From the NCBI RefSeq assembly GCF_016862955.1, contig NZ_BONY01000016.1, forward strand, positions 1 through 64,000: a DNA stretch of 64,000 nucleotides. The letters run 5' to 3'. Under the pieces are notes generated by a model, which was given only the letters and a program-made list of their open reading frames with translations, was not told where the DNA came from and did not search any database. This document shows, piece by piece, positions 55,257 through 63,240 of the stretch; the first letter of the stretch is position 1, and each line of letters starts with the position of its first letter. This DNA is from Rhizocola hellebori. Its GTDB lineage: Bacteria; Actinomycetota; Actinomycetes; Mycobacteriales; Micromonosporaceae. The position numbers were made by a program, and so were the translations under genes.

Positions 55257-56009
55257 TCAGCGTTTCGCGCCGACCCAACCGTCCAAAGTGGAAACTGCCT
55301 CGCGTTTGGCCACTGACAGTGAATTGCGCCGATTCCTCCGCCACGCAACGCCCAGCCGATCGAGCGCGTCACCGCAAATACCTAAAATTTCAGATGATTC
55401 GTTGTAGAAGAAGTAGCGCGGGTACCTATATACCTGCCCCTTCACCGTCACCCTGTTGACGACCCGGGTTCCATCCGAATGAAACAGTCCGCGGACAAGC
55501 CGCCCGGCGTGCGCCTCCGCAATCTGTCGCTGCCACTGCTCGAGCACGATCGTCCGCGAGTGCTTCCTGCCCGGCCCCGCCTGAGGAAACAGGCACGGCC
55601 AATGCTTGGAAACAGCCTGCACGTAGGTGCAGCCGTCCCGGGACACGCGCTGCACGGACTTGGCGACCAGGCTTCGCATCGCCTCTTCGCACTCGTCCAT
55701 GATCCCCGGATAGGCATTGGCGCAGGCGATCCGCAGCACCGGCACTCGCGGACTAAGGGCCAGATATCCGTCGCCGAGATATTGACCTAGTAAATAGGCG
55801 TAACGCTGCGCGTCTGCGGGATGCCGTGGGGGATCGGCGCATCGAGGGCACTCACCACGGTAATCATGAAATGAGTCAGGCGTTCGAGTGATGGAACACC
55901 AGTAACGGATGCAGTGGTAGGGCACGCTCAGCTTTCGTGCGACGGCCCGTAACGCCATCCCTTGTCCATGCAGCTCTCGCGCCTGCGCCCGCAGGACGAT
56001 CGGGTACAT
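55257..56009 (-). CDS. HTH plus LAGLIDADG-type endonuclease-like protein next to a tRNA
   Basis: A 250 aa protein. The first 40 residues look like a resolvase-type HTH (RAQARELHGQGMALRAVARK, LSVPYHCIRYWCS), then a short ECPRCADPP Cys pair. Two LAGLIDADG-like motifs follow: YAYLLGQYLGDGYLAL (about 80-95) and LVRGLFHSDGTRV, with conserved KHWPCLFPQAGPGRKHSRTI between them. Proteins like this are frequent in actinobacteria beside tRNA genes, and here it lies 32 bases downstream of tRNA-Leu on the same strand. Acidic residues at both motif ends (GDG, SDG) are intact, so cleavage is possible, but no intron or intein is seen. A host regulatory role is equally possible. Confidence 0.78.
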   Translation of the reverse strand: MYPIVLRAQARELHGQGMALRAVARKLSVPYHCIRYWCSITRTPDSFHDYRGECPRCADPPRHPADAQRYAYLLGQYLGDGYLALSPRVPVLRIACANAYPGIMDECEEAMRSLVAKSVQRVSRDGCTYVQAVSKHWPCLFPQAGPGRKHSRTIVLEQWQRQIAEAHAGRLVRGLFHSDGTRVVNRVTVKGQVYRYPRYFFYNESSEILGICGDALDRLGVAWRRNRRNSLSVAKREAVSTLDGWVGAKR

Positions 56010-56041
56010 GGGGAGATCTTCGAACGTGAGTACGACATTTT

Positions 56042-56127
56042 TGGTGCCGGAGGCGGGACTTGAACCCGCACGCCCTTTCGGACAATGCCTTTTGAGAGCA
56101 TCGTGTCTGCCATTCCACCACTCCGGC
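56042..56127 (-). tRNA. tRNA-Leu (anticodon CAA)
   Basis: Read on the minus strand it begins GCCGGAG and ends CTCCGGC-A-CCA, a perfect seven-pair acceptor stem with encoded CCA. The anticodon loop is CTCAAAA between ATGCT and GGCAT, giving anticodon CAA (reads UUG). A long variable arm (around TGTCCGAAAGGGCG) and a T-arm with GGTTCAAGTCC confirm a class II leucine tRNA. Confidence 0.96.
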
Positions 56128-56235
56128 CCGGCAAGCCCACCAGGCGTCATTTTGGACCACCCGGCAAGCCCCGCACACTCTACCCGACTAGGCTGCCGGG
56201 TAGGCAACGACGTTCTGGTTAGGGGTTGTGGTTCG

Positions 56236-56850
56236 GTGACCGAGGTGCAGGCGGGCACGACACGCAAGAGGGTGCTGATCGCGGAGGATGAGGCGCTGAT
56301 CAGGCTCGACCTTGCCGAAATGCTCGGTGAGGAGGGTTACGACGTTGTCGGGGAGGCCGGCGACGGCGAGACCGCGGTGAAGTTGGCGGAGGAGCTGCGG
56401 CCTGATCTCTGCATCCTGGACATCAAGATGCCGATCATGGACGGGCTGGCGGCGGCGGAGAAGATCGCGGGTTCGCGGATCGCGCCGGTGATCATATTGA
56501 CCGCGTTCAGCCAGCGTGACCTGGTGGAGCGGGCGCGGGCGGCGGGGGCGATGGCTTATCTGGTCAAGCCGTTCCAGCAGACCGACCTGGTCCCGGCGAT
56601 TGAGATCGCGATGTCCCGTTTCGCTGAGGTGGCCGCGCTGGAGGCCGAGGTCGCGGGGCTGACCGATCGGCTGGAGACGCGCAAGGCGGTTGAGCGCGCC
56701 AAGGGGGCGCTGATGACCCAGTACGGCATGACCGAGCCGCAGTCGTTCAAGTGGATCCAAAGGACCGCGATGGACCACCGCTTGACTATGCGTGAGGTAG
56801 CCGAACGGATTATTCAGGAAGCTTCGGATGCGGAGAGTAACGAAACCTGA
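56236..56850 (+). CDS. pdtaR: Response regulator with ANTAR RNA-binding domain (PdtaR-like)
   Basis: Two-component regulator acting as a transcription antiterminator. The receiver domain (residues 10-130) has the acidic pocket EDE (17-19), phospho-acceptor D62 (CILDIKMP), the conserved Thr in ILTAFS and Lys in YLVKPF. The C-terminal ANTAR domain (about 145-200) reads LETRKAVERAKGALM, then SFKWIQRTAMDHRLTMREVA. GTG 56236 is chosen; the frame extends back over the tRNA, which is not coding. Mycobacterial PdtaR (Rv1626) also lies shortly upstream of polA. The partner kinase is not in the window. Confidence 0.95.
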   Translation: MTEVQAGTTRKRVLIAEDEALIRLDLAEMLGEEGYDVVGEAGDGETAVKLAEELRPDLCILDIKMPIMDGLAAAEKIAGSRIAPVIILTAFSQRDLVERARAAGAMAYLVKPFQQTDLVPAIEIAMSRFAEVAALEAEVAGLTDRLETRKAVERAKGALMTQYGMTEPQSFKWIQRTAMDHRLTMREVAERIIQEASDAESNET

Positions 56851-56929
56851 TCTCATCAGCTACGTAACGTTTGTGTCAACGCCACGCCGAAGGTCTTACC
56901 ACTTGGGCTCGAAGTGGGATAACGTCCCC

Positions 56930-56955
56930 GGCCAGACCGAGACAACGGTCTGGTC
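56930..56955 (+). terminator. Hairpin between pdtaR and livK
   Basis: CCAGACCG at 56932-56939 pairs with CGGTCTGG at 56946-56953 (loop AGACAA), with weaker pairing outside. It is 80 bases after the pdtaR stop and about 75 before livK, and could end pdtaR transcripts or be a leader structure of livK. Confidence 0.5.
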
Positions 56956-57026
56956 CGGGCTGTTTCCCGCAAGAGCCAATCGGCTCGGGGTGGCTCCGGA
57001 TCCCCGGATGGAGGAGGGCTCTAGCC

Positions 57027-58184
57027 TTGAGGCAGCGGTTTACGCGTGTGCTCGGGGGCGTCGCGCTTGTCGCGCTCGTCGCCGCCGGTGCAGCGGCATG
57101 TAAGAAAGAAGAGACACCAGCTAACTCGGCCGCGTGCGACCTGAAGATCGGCTTCTTCGGCGCCATCACCGGTGCTGACGCCGGTCTTGTCACCCCGATC
57201 AAGCAGGGTGCTGACCTCGCGGTGGCGCAATACAACGAGAAGAACCCCAACTGCAAGGTGACGGTTGCGCCGTTCGACTCGCAGGGCGCTCCCACCAACG
57301 CCAGTGGTCTGGCTAAGAGCGCCGTGGCTGACACGAAGATCGTCGCGATGATCGGCCCCGCCTTCTCGGGCGAGTCCGAGGTTGCCAACCCGATTTTCGA
57401 AGAGGCTGGCCTGGCGGGAATCACCCCGTCTGCCACCCGTCCGAGCCTCAGCAGCGCAGGCCTGAAGATCTTCCACCGCGGTGTCGGTAACGACGACGCG
57501 CAGGGCCCGGCTGCCGCTCGGTACATCAAGGACGTCATCAAGTCCACCAAGGTTTTCGTGGTGGACGACCAGTCCGCTTACGGTGCCGGCCTCGCCGACA
57601 AGGTGAAGTCGACCCTGGGCACCGCGGTCATCAAGTCGACCAAGGTCACCGACAACCAGCAGGACTTCTCGGCCGTGGTCAGCGATGTCAAGACCTCGGG
57701 CGCCGACGTGCTCTTCTACGGTGGTTACACCGAGGAGGCCGCGCCGTTCCTGAAGCAGCTCCGCGCTGGCGGTTACACCGGCAAGTTCATGGGTGGCGAC
57801 GGCATCAACGACGCCAACATGATTTCGGTTCCGGGTGCCACCACCGCTGAGGGTGTTCTGGCGACCTGCCCGTGTGCTCCGGCCACCGCGGCCAAGGGCA
57901 CCTTCGTGGCCGACTTCAAGAAGGCTTACGGCAACGACCCCGGTGTCTACGCTGACGTGGCTTACGACGTGGCGAACATCTACCTGGAGGCCATCAAGGC
58001 TGGCAAGTCCAGCCGCGCTGACATCCTTTCGTTCCTGCAGAGCTACAACAAGGCCGGTTCGGCTTCGGGTGTCACCTACAAGTGGGACGCCAAGGGCGAG
58101 CTTGCTCCCGACCAGGTCAAGGTCTACGTGTTCGAGGTCAAGGGTGGGGCTTGGAACCCGCTGGCTGAGGCCCCGCGCGGCTGA
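57027..58184 (+). CDS. livK: Branched-chain amino acid ABC transporter, substrate-binding lipoprotein
   Basis: Extracytoplasmic binding protein for leucine/isoleucine/valine-type substrates (LivK/LivJ family), 385 aa. TTG 57027 gives a proper lipoprotein signal: RQRFTRVLGGVALVALVAAG, then AAACKK with the lipobox Cys near residue 28. GGAGGAGGG lies eight bases upstream, which supports the TTG start over the far-upstream frame start. The mature part has two periplasmic-binding lobes (KIGFFGAITGADAG, IGPAFSGESEVANP, FVVDDQSAYGAGLADK). First gene of the liv operon; an efficient hairpin follows it. Confidence 0.94.
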   Translation: MRQRFTRVLGGVALVALVAAGAAACKKEETPANSAACDLKIGFFGAITGADAGLVTPIKQGADLAVAQYNEKNPNCKVTVAPFDSQGAPTNASGLAKSAVADTKIVAMIGPAFSGESEVANPIFEEAGLAGITPSATRPSLSSAGLKIFHRGVGNDDAQGPAAARYIKDVIKSTKVFVVDDQSAYGAGLADKVKSTLGTAVIKSTKVTDNQQDFSAVVSDVKTSGADVLFYGGYTEEAAPFLKQLRAGGYTGKFMGGDGINDANMISVPGATTAEGVLATCPCAPATAAKGTFVADFKKAYGNDPGVYADVAYDVANIYLEAIKAGKSSRADILSFLQSYNKAGSASGVTYKWDAKGELAPDQVKVYVFEVKGGAWNPLAEAPRG

Positions 58185-58227
58185 CGCAAGACCTAGGACA
58201 CAGTCCTAACTGGATAGACAGTGCCGG

Positions 58228-58254
58228 TGCGGCCGGGAACCATTCCCGGCCGCA
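58228..58254 (+). terminator. Perfect hairpin between livK and livH (attenuating terminator)
   Basis: TGCGGCCGGGAA at 58228-58239 and TTCCCGGCCGCA at 58243-58254 form a 12-pair stem with a CCA loop, followed by TCGTCTTGATT. Such structures after a binding-protein gene commonly lower expression of the downstream membrane and ATPase genes or protect the upstream mRNA. Confidence 0.8.
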
Positions 58255-58287
58255 TCGTCTTGATTGCAATCCAATCGGGAGCGCCCG

Positions 58288-59244
58288 TTGAACTTTGATG
58301 ATCTATTTCGTGGGTTCGAGGAACTCACGATCACCGGCCTGGCTCAAGGCTCGGTGTACGCCCTTGTGGCGCTCGGTTACACGCTTGTCTACGGCGTGCT
58401 GCGGCTGATCAACTTCGCCCACTCCGAAGTCTTCATGTTCGGTACCTTCGCCGCGGTCTGGATCTGGGGCGTGATGGGTTTCGACGCCGACAGCTCGCGG
58501 CCCGCGGTTTGGCTGGCCCTGTTGCTGATCCTGGTGGCGATGGTCTTCGCGGCGCTGGTGTCCGGAGGCGTGGCGATGCTGGTTGAAGTCAGCGCCTATC
58601 GGCCGCTTCGAAAACGTAACGCGCCCCCGCTGGCGTTCCTCATCACCGCGATCGGCGCCTCCTTCGTGCTGCTGGAGTTCATGGCACTCCCGTTCATGAG
58701 TGACCGGCGCCAGATAGGCATGCCCCCCATGCTGCCGACCGCCCCGATCATTTCGGTGGGCGGCTGGGAAGTGAATCCGCTGCAACTCATGACCATCGTG
58801 GTCGCGCTGGTGATGATGTTCAGCCTCGACTGGTTCGTGAACAAGACCAAGTTCGGCCGCGGCATCCGGGCCGTGGCGCAGGACGCCAACACCGCGGCCT
58901 TGATGGGCGTGAACAAGAGCCGCGTCATCCTCCTGGTCTTCCTTCTGGGCGGGCTCATGGCCGGTGTGGCCGCCGTGCTGGCGAGCATGCGCACCGGTTA
59001 CACCCGCTTCAACATCGGCTTTTTCCTGGGCATCAAGGCGTTCTCCGCGGCGGTGCTGGGCGGCATCGGCAACCTGCGCGGCGCGCTGCTCGGTGGTTTG
59101 CTGCTGGGTTTGATTGAGAACTACGGCGCGGCCCTGTTCGGGACAGAATGGAAAGACGCGATCTCCTTCCTGGTCTTGGTGGCGCTGCTGATGTTCCGCC
59201 CGACCGGTCTACTGGGTGAGTCGCTGGGAAGGGCACGGGCATGA
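58288..59244 (+). CDS. livH: Branched-chain amino acid ABC transporter permease LivH
   Basis: Membrane subunit of the liv transporter, 318 aa, about eight helices. Typical features are GLAQGSVYALVALGYTLVYG, LRLINFAHSEVFMFG near the start, and the cytoplasmic coupling segment GRGIRAVAQDANTAALMGVN. TTG 58288 sits six bases after GGGAG; TTG 58264 is less likely. The stop overlaps livM (ATGA). Confidence 0.94.
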   Translation: MNFDDLFRGFEELTITGLAQGSVYALVALGYTLVYGVLRLINFAHSEVFMFGTFAAVWIWGVMGFDADSSRPAVWLALLLILVAMVFAALVSGGVAMLVEVSAYRPLRKRNAPPLAFLITAIGASFVLLEFMALPFMSDRRQIGMPPMLPTAPIISVGGWEVNPLQLMTIVVALVMMFSLDWFVNKTKFGRGIRAVAQDANTAALMGVNKSRVILLVFLLGGLMAGVAAVLASMRTGYTRFNIGFFLGIKAFSAAVLGGIGNLRGALLGGLLLGLIENYGAALFGTEWKDAISFLVLVALLMFRPTGLLGESLGRARA

Positions 59245-60401
59245 CGAGCGCACAGAATTGGTGGAAGCGCACCAGCAATACCGTCGGCAGCGCCTGGCGG
59301 GGTATGCCCAAGTGGGTGCGGATTCTCGCGACGCTTCTGTTCGTCGCGTTCCTTTACATCCTTCCGAACAAAGAGTTCTACGAGTACCTGAACATCCCCG
59401 GTGTCTGGATTCCGCTCTACACCACGGGTGTCGAGTTCCCATCCGCGTTGTTCTTCGCCACCTGGATGATTCTGCTGACGCTCGGCCTGAACATCGTGTG
59501 TGGCTACGCCGGTCTGCTCGACCTCGGGTTCTTCGGGTTCTTCGCGGTCGGCGCCTACACCGTGGCGTTGTTGACGTCGCCGGACAGCAAGCTGATCACC
59601 GAGTACCACTGGCTGGAAAGCCCGTGGCCATGGCTGGTCACCGTGCCGATCGCGGTGTCGCTGGCGCTGCTTTCCGGTGTGCTGCTGGGTTGGCCGACCC
59701 TGCGGTTGCGCGGCGACTATCTGGCGATCGTCACGCTCGGCTTCGCCGAGGTGATCCGGATCATCGCGCGGAACCAGGACTGGATCCTCAACGGCGACCG
59801 GGGCATCACGCGGGTGGGTCATCCGCCGGGCAAGTGGTCGGACGGAAAGGCCATCTTCGGCATCCTCGACACGCGGCCGTACTACTGGCTGGGCCTGACG
59901 CTGATCATCCTCGTGATCTTCGTTTCTCGTAACCTCGTGCGCAGCCGGGTCGGCCGGGCCTGGATCGCCATTCGCGAGGACGAGGACGCTGCCGAGCTGA
60001 TGGGCGTGCCGACGTTCAAGTTCAAGCTGTGGGCCTTCGCCATGGGCGCGTCGATCGGCGGGCTTTCCGGAACGCTGTGGGCCGGGCAGAACTCGTTCGT
60101 CAACTCCAGCACGTTCAGCCTGGAGAATTCGATCCTCGTGCTGGCGGCTCTGCTGCTGGGGGGCGCCGGCAGCATCGGCGGCGCGATCCTGGGTGGCTTC
60201 CTCGTGGTGTATGTCCCAGAGTGGCTGCGCTCGCTTCCCTTCCTGCCCGAGAGCATCGACGTCAACAAGTACCGCTATCTGGTTTTCGGCATCATCCTCG
60301 TGGTGATGATGATCTTCAAGCCGGGTGGTATCTGGCCGAACCGTCGCCGGGTCGAGGAGTACAAGGACAGGGCGAAGGAGGTGGCCGTCGGTGTCGTCTG
60401 A
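59241..60401 (+). CDS. livM: Branched-chain amino acid ABC transporter permease LivM
   Basis: Second permease, 386 aa. LNIVCGYAGLLDLGFFGFFAVGAYT and GWPTLRLRGDYLAIVTLGFAEVIR are diagnostic, the latter close to the ATPase contact IAIREDEDAAELMGVP. It forms the translocation path with LivH. ATG overlaps the livH stop; livG overlaps its end by 11 bases. Confidence 0.94.
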   Translation: MTSAQNWWKRTSNTVGSAWRGMPKWVRILATLLFVAFLYILPNKEFYEYLNIPGVWIPLYTTGVEFPSALFFATWMILLTLGLNIVCGYAGLLDLGFFGFFAVGAYTVALLTSPDSKLITEYHWLESPWPWLVTVPIAVSLALLSGVLLGWPTLRLRGDYLAIVTLGFAEVIRIIARNQDWILNGDRGITRVGHPPGKWSDGKAIFGILDTRPYYWLGLTLIILVIFVSRNLVRSRVGRAWIAIREDEDAAELMGVPTFKFKLWAFAMGASIGGLSGTLWAGQNSFVNSSTFSLENSILVLAALLLGGAGSIGGAILGGFLVVYVPEWLRSLPFLPESIDVNKYRYLVFGIILVVMMIFKPGGIWPNRRRVEEYKDRAKEVAVGVV

Positions 60402-61173
60402 GAAGAAAGCGCTGCTGGAGGTCAAGAACGTCACGCTTCGCTTCGGCGGCGTGGTGGCGCTCGACAAGGTCGACTTCACCCTGTACGAAGGCGAGATCCT
60501 GGGCTTGATCGGCCCCAACGGGGCGGGCAAAACCACCTGCTTCAATGCGATGACCGGGGTTTACCGGCCGACCGAGGGGGAGATCCTCTTCGACGGCCAG
60601 ACCCTGAGCGACAAGAAGCGCTACAAGATCACCAAGATGGGCCTGGCGCGCACGTTCCAGAACATCCGGCTCTTCCCTGAGATGACCGCGATGGAGAACG
60701 TGGCGGTGGGCGCGGACGCGCACCACAAGACCAGCATTCCGAGCGCCTTGCTGCGGCTGCCGCGGCACTGGAAGGAGGAGCGGGACGGTCGCGAGTTCGG
60801 CCAGCATCTGCTGGACTTCGTCGGGATCACGGCCCGCTCCGACGAGCTGGCCCGCAACCTGCCCTACGGCGACCAGCGCCGGCTCGAAATCGCTCGGGCG
60901 CTGGCCACCCGGCCCAAGCTGCTCTGCCTGGATGAGCCGGCCGCCGGCTTCAACCCGGCCGAGAAGCAGTCGCTGCTGGACCTGATCCGCAAGATCCGTG
61001 ACACCGGCGTCACCGTGCTGCTCATCGAGCACGACATGCGCCTGGTGATGGGCGTGACCGACCGGATCGTGGTGCTGGAGTTCGGCCGGAAGATCGCAGA
61101 CGGTCTGCCCGCCGAGGTGCGGGACAACCCGAAGGTGATCGGCGCTTATCTGGGGGTACCCGATGCTGCTTGA
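60391..61173 (+). CDS. livG: Branched-chain amino acid ABC transporter ATPase LivG
   Basis: ATP-binding subunit, 260 aa. Walker A GLIGPNGAGKTTCFN, signature LPYGDQRRLEIARAL and Walker B LLCLDEPAAGFNPAE, then the switch His in LIEHDMRLVMG, are present. The LPYG signature is the usual LivG variant. GTG 60391 follows GAAGGAGG; the frame start at 60325 inside livM is not used. Overlaps livM and livF by 11 bases each. Confidence 0.95.
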   Translation: MSSEKKALLEVKNVTLRFGGVVALDKVDFTLYEGEILGLIGPNGAGKTTCFNAMTGVYRPTEGEILFDGQTLSDKKRYKITKMGLARTFQNIRLFPEMTAMENVAVGADAHHKTSIPSALLRLPRHWKEERDGREFGQHLLDFVGITARSDELARNLPYGDQRRLEIARALATRPKLLCLDEPAAGFNPAEKQSLLDLIRKIRDTGVTVLLIEHDMRLVMGVTDRIVVLEFGRKIADGLPAEVRDNPKVIGAYLGVPDAA

Positions 61174-61873
61174 GATCGACAACATCACGTTGCTCTACGG
61201 GCGCATCCAGGCCTTGCACGGCATCAGCATGCAGGTCGAGCAGGGCGAGATCGTGGCGCTGATCGGCGCCAACGGTGCGGGCAAGTCGACGACCATGCGC
61301 GCGATCTCCGGTCTGCGCCCGATCGCCTCGGGCCGGATCATGTTCGAGGGCGAGGACATCAGCAATGTTCGGGCCGATCTGCGGGTGATCCGGGGGATCA
61401 GCCAGTCACCGGAGGGCCGGGGCGTTTTCCCGGGCATGACGGTGCGGGAGAACCTGGACATGGGCGCCTACACGCGTAAGGATTCGGCCGCGATAGCGCA
61501 GGACCTTGATCGCGTGATGGACCTGTTCCCACGGCTCAAGGAGCGGGAGCGGCAGCAGGGCGGCACGCTTTCCGGTGGCGAGCAGCAGATGCTGGCCGTG
61601 GGCCGGGCGTTGATGAGCCGGCCGAAGCTGCTTCTGCTCGACGAGCCGTCGATGGGTCTGGCCCCGATGCTGATCCAGCAGATCTTCACGATCATCACTG
61701 AGATCAACCAGCAGGGCACGACGGTGCTTGTGGTGGAGCAGAACGCGCAGCAGGCCCTCTCCCGGGCCCATCGCGCTTACGTTCTGGAGACGGGCAACAT
61801 CGTCAAGTCCGGCACGGGTCCTGACCTGCTGCACGATCCAGCGGTGAAGGCAGCCTATCTGGGCGTTGCGTAA
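61163..61873 (+). CDS. livF: Branched-chain amino acid ABC transporter ATPase LivF
   Basis: Second ATPase of the liv transporter, 236 aa, with Walker A LIGANGAGKSTTMR, ISQSPEGRGVFPGMTVRENL (a LivF mark), signature LSGGEQQMLAVGRALM and Walker B LLLLDEPSMGLAP. Together with LivG it powers LivHM using LivK as substrate donor. Last gene of the operon. Confidence 0.95.
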   Translation: MLLEIDNITLLYGRIQALHGISMQVEQGEIVALIGANGAGKSTTMRAISGLRPIASGRIMFEGEDISNVRADLRVIRGISQSPEGRGVFPGMTVRENLDMGAYTRKDSAAIAQDLDRVMDLFPRLKERERQQGGTLSGGEQQMLAVGRALMSRPKLLLLDEPSMGLAPMLIQQIFTIITEINQQGTTVLVVEQNAQQALSRAHRAYVLETGNIVKSGTGPDLLHDPAVKAAYLGVA

Positions 61874-61905
61874 CACTGCACGTTATCTATCCCCCATATG
61901 GGACT

Positions 61906-63231
61906 ATGTCCGATGTGGGGGATAGATCGCGTTTAGGGCTGCCGGCGGCCACTGCCCTCGTCCTGGGCACCATCATCGGCACCGGCGTGTTCACCCTGCC
62001 GGCAGCATTGGCGCCCTTCGGCACGATCAGCCTGGTGGCGCTCGTCGCGGTCACAGTCGGGGCGGTGGCCCTGGCGCTGGTGTTCGCCCGGCTCGTGGCG
62101 CGCGACCCGAACACCGGCGGCCCCTACGTCTACACCCGCGACGCCTTCGGCGAGTTCGCCGGTTTCCTGGCCGCCTGGTCCTACTGGATCTCGGGCTGGG
62201 CCGGAAACGCCGCTATCGCCGTGGCGTGGGTGGGCTACGTCGATGTCTTCATCCCTGTGCTGGATCACGTCTGGAGCGCCGTCCTGACCACCATCGTGGG
62301 GCTGTGGCTGCCCGCGCTGGTCAACCTCAGCGGCCTGCGCAACGTCGGCGGCTTCCAGGTGGTCGGCACCGTGCTGAAGTTCGTGCCGTTGCTGTTCATC
62401 GGTGTCGTCGGCCTGTTCTTCATCGACGGGGCCAACTTCGGGCCGTTCAACGCGACCGGCGGCAGCGTGTGGGCGGCCTTCTCCGCCGCCGGAGCCGTAC
62501 TCCTTTTCAGCTACATCGGTGTGGAGTCGGCCTCGATCGCGGCGGGCGCGGTGCGCGACCCGGCCCGCAACGTCGGCCGGGCCACCGTCACCGGAACGCT
62601 GGCCGCGGCGGTGGTCTATTTCCTTGGCACCATTGCGGTTTTCGGCACCGTGGGCACGACCGCGCTCAAGGATTCCACGGCGCCTTTCGCCGACGCGATG
62701 AACGCGATGTTCGGCGGCTCGCTGGGCGGCAAGCTGATGGCTGCGGCAGCCGTGATCTCGGGCTTCACCGCGCTTGTCGGCTGGACCCTGGTCACCGCGG
62801 AGATGTCGCTCGCCGCGGCCCGCGACAGGGTGTTTCCCGCCTGGTTCGGCTTGCAGCGCCGCGATGTGCCGTGGCTCGGGGTGATCGTCGCCGCGCTGCT
62901 GGCCTCGCTGCTGACGATCGCCAACTTCACCGAGGGGCTGACCGCCACGTTCACCGCGATCGCCCTGCTGACCGGGTTCACGGTGACCATCCCGTACCTG
63001 TTCTCGGCCGCGGCTCAGCTTTACTGGCTGCTGCGTGAGGGACGCCGGCCGGGGCGGCCGTTCGACTTCGTGGTGGCCCTGCTCGCACTGGCGTTCTCCT
63101 ACTGGATGATCATCGGTGGCGGCGAGACGACGGTCTTCGAAGGTTTGCTTATGCTGCTGGCCGGCGTACCGGTTTATGTGTGGATGAAAGCCCGCAGGTC
63201 CGGCGCGGAGAATGTCGGAGGCAGGGCATAA
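61906..63231 (+). CDS. APC-family amino acid permease
   Basis: A 441 aa secondary transporter with about twelve helices. The first helix has the unwound ligand-binding motif GTIIGTGVFTLPAAL, typical of APC permeases (arginine/ornithine or basic amino-acid antiporter type). NTGGPYVYTRDAFGEFAGFLA and SYIGVESASIAAGAVRDPARN follow the family pattern. The substrate cannot be told. ATG 61906 has no clear ribosome site. It stands between the liv operon and polA. Confidence 0.9.
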   Translation: MSDVGDRSRLGLPAATALVLGTIIGTGVFTLPAALAPFGTISLVALVAVTVGAVALALVFARLVARDPNTGGPYVYTRDAFGEFAGFLAAWSYWISGWAGNAAIAVAWVGYVDVFIPVLDHVWSAVLTTIVGLWLPALVNLSGLRNVGGFQVVGTVLKFVPLLFIGVVGLFFIDGANFGPFNATGGSVWAAFSAAGAVLLFSYIGVESASIAAGAVRDPARNVGRATVTGTLAAAVVYFLGTIAVFGTVGTTALKDSTAPFADAMNAMFGGSLGGKLMAAAAVISGFTALVGWTLVTAEMSLAAARDRVFPAWFGLQRRDVPWLGVIVAALLASLLTIANFTEGLTATFTAIALLTGFTVTIPYLFSAAAQLYWLLREGRRPGRPFDFVVALLALAFSYWMIIGGGETTVFEGLLMLLAGVPVYVWMKARRSGAENVGGRA

Positions 63232-63234
63232 GCT
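63229..63234 (+). promoter_or_regulatory. -10 box for a leaderless polA transcript
   Basis: TAAGCT lies six bases before GTG 63241 and overlaps the stop codon of the permease gene. It matches TAnnnT; there is no Shine-Dalgarno before polA. Confidence 0.5.
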
Positions 63235-63240
63235 TCCCGA

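Noticed and set aside
56008-56235. Longer N-terminus for the response regulator
   Set aside because: It runs across the antisense of tRNA-Leu and gives the typical 'tRNA-derived' peptide; the family starts at GTG 56236.
55257-56267. Longer version of the LAGLIDADG-type protein starting at 56267
   Set aside because: The extra N-terminus is a translation of the tRNA-Leu gene.
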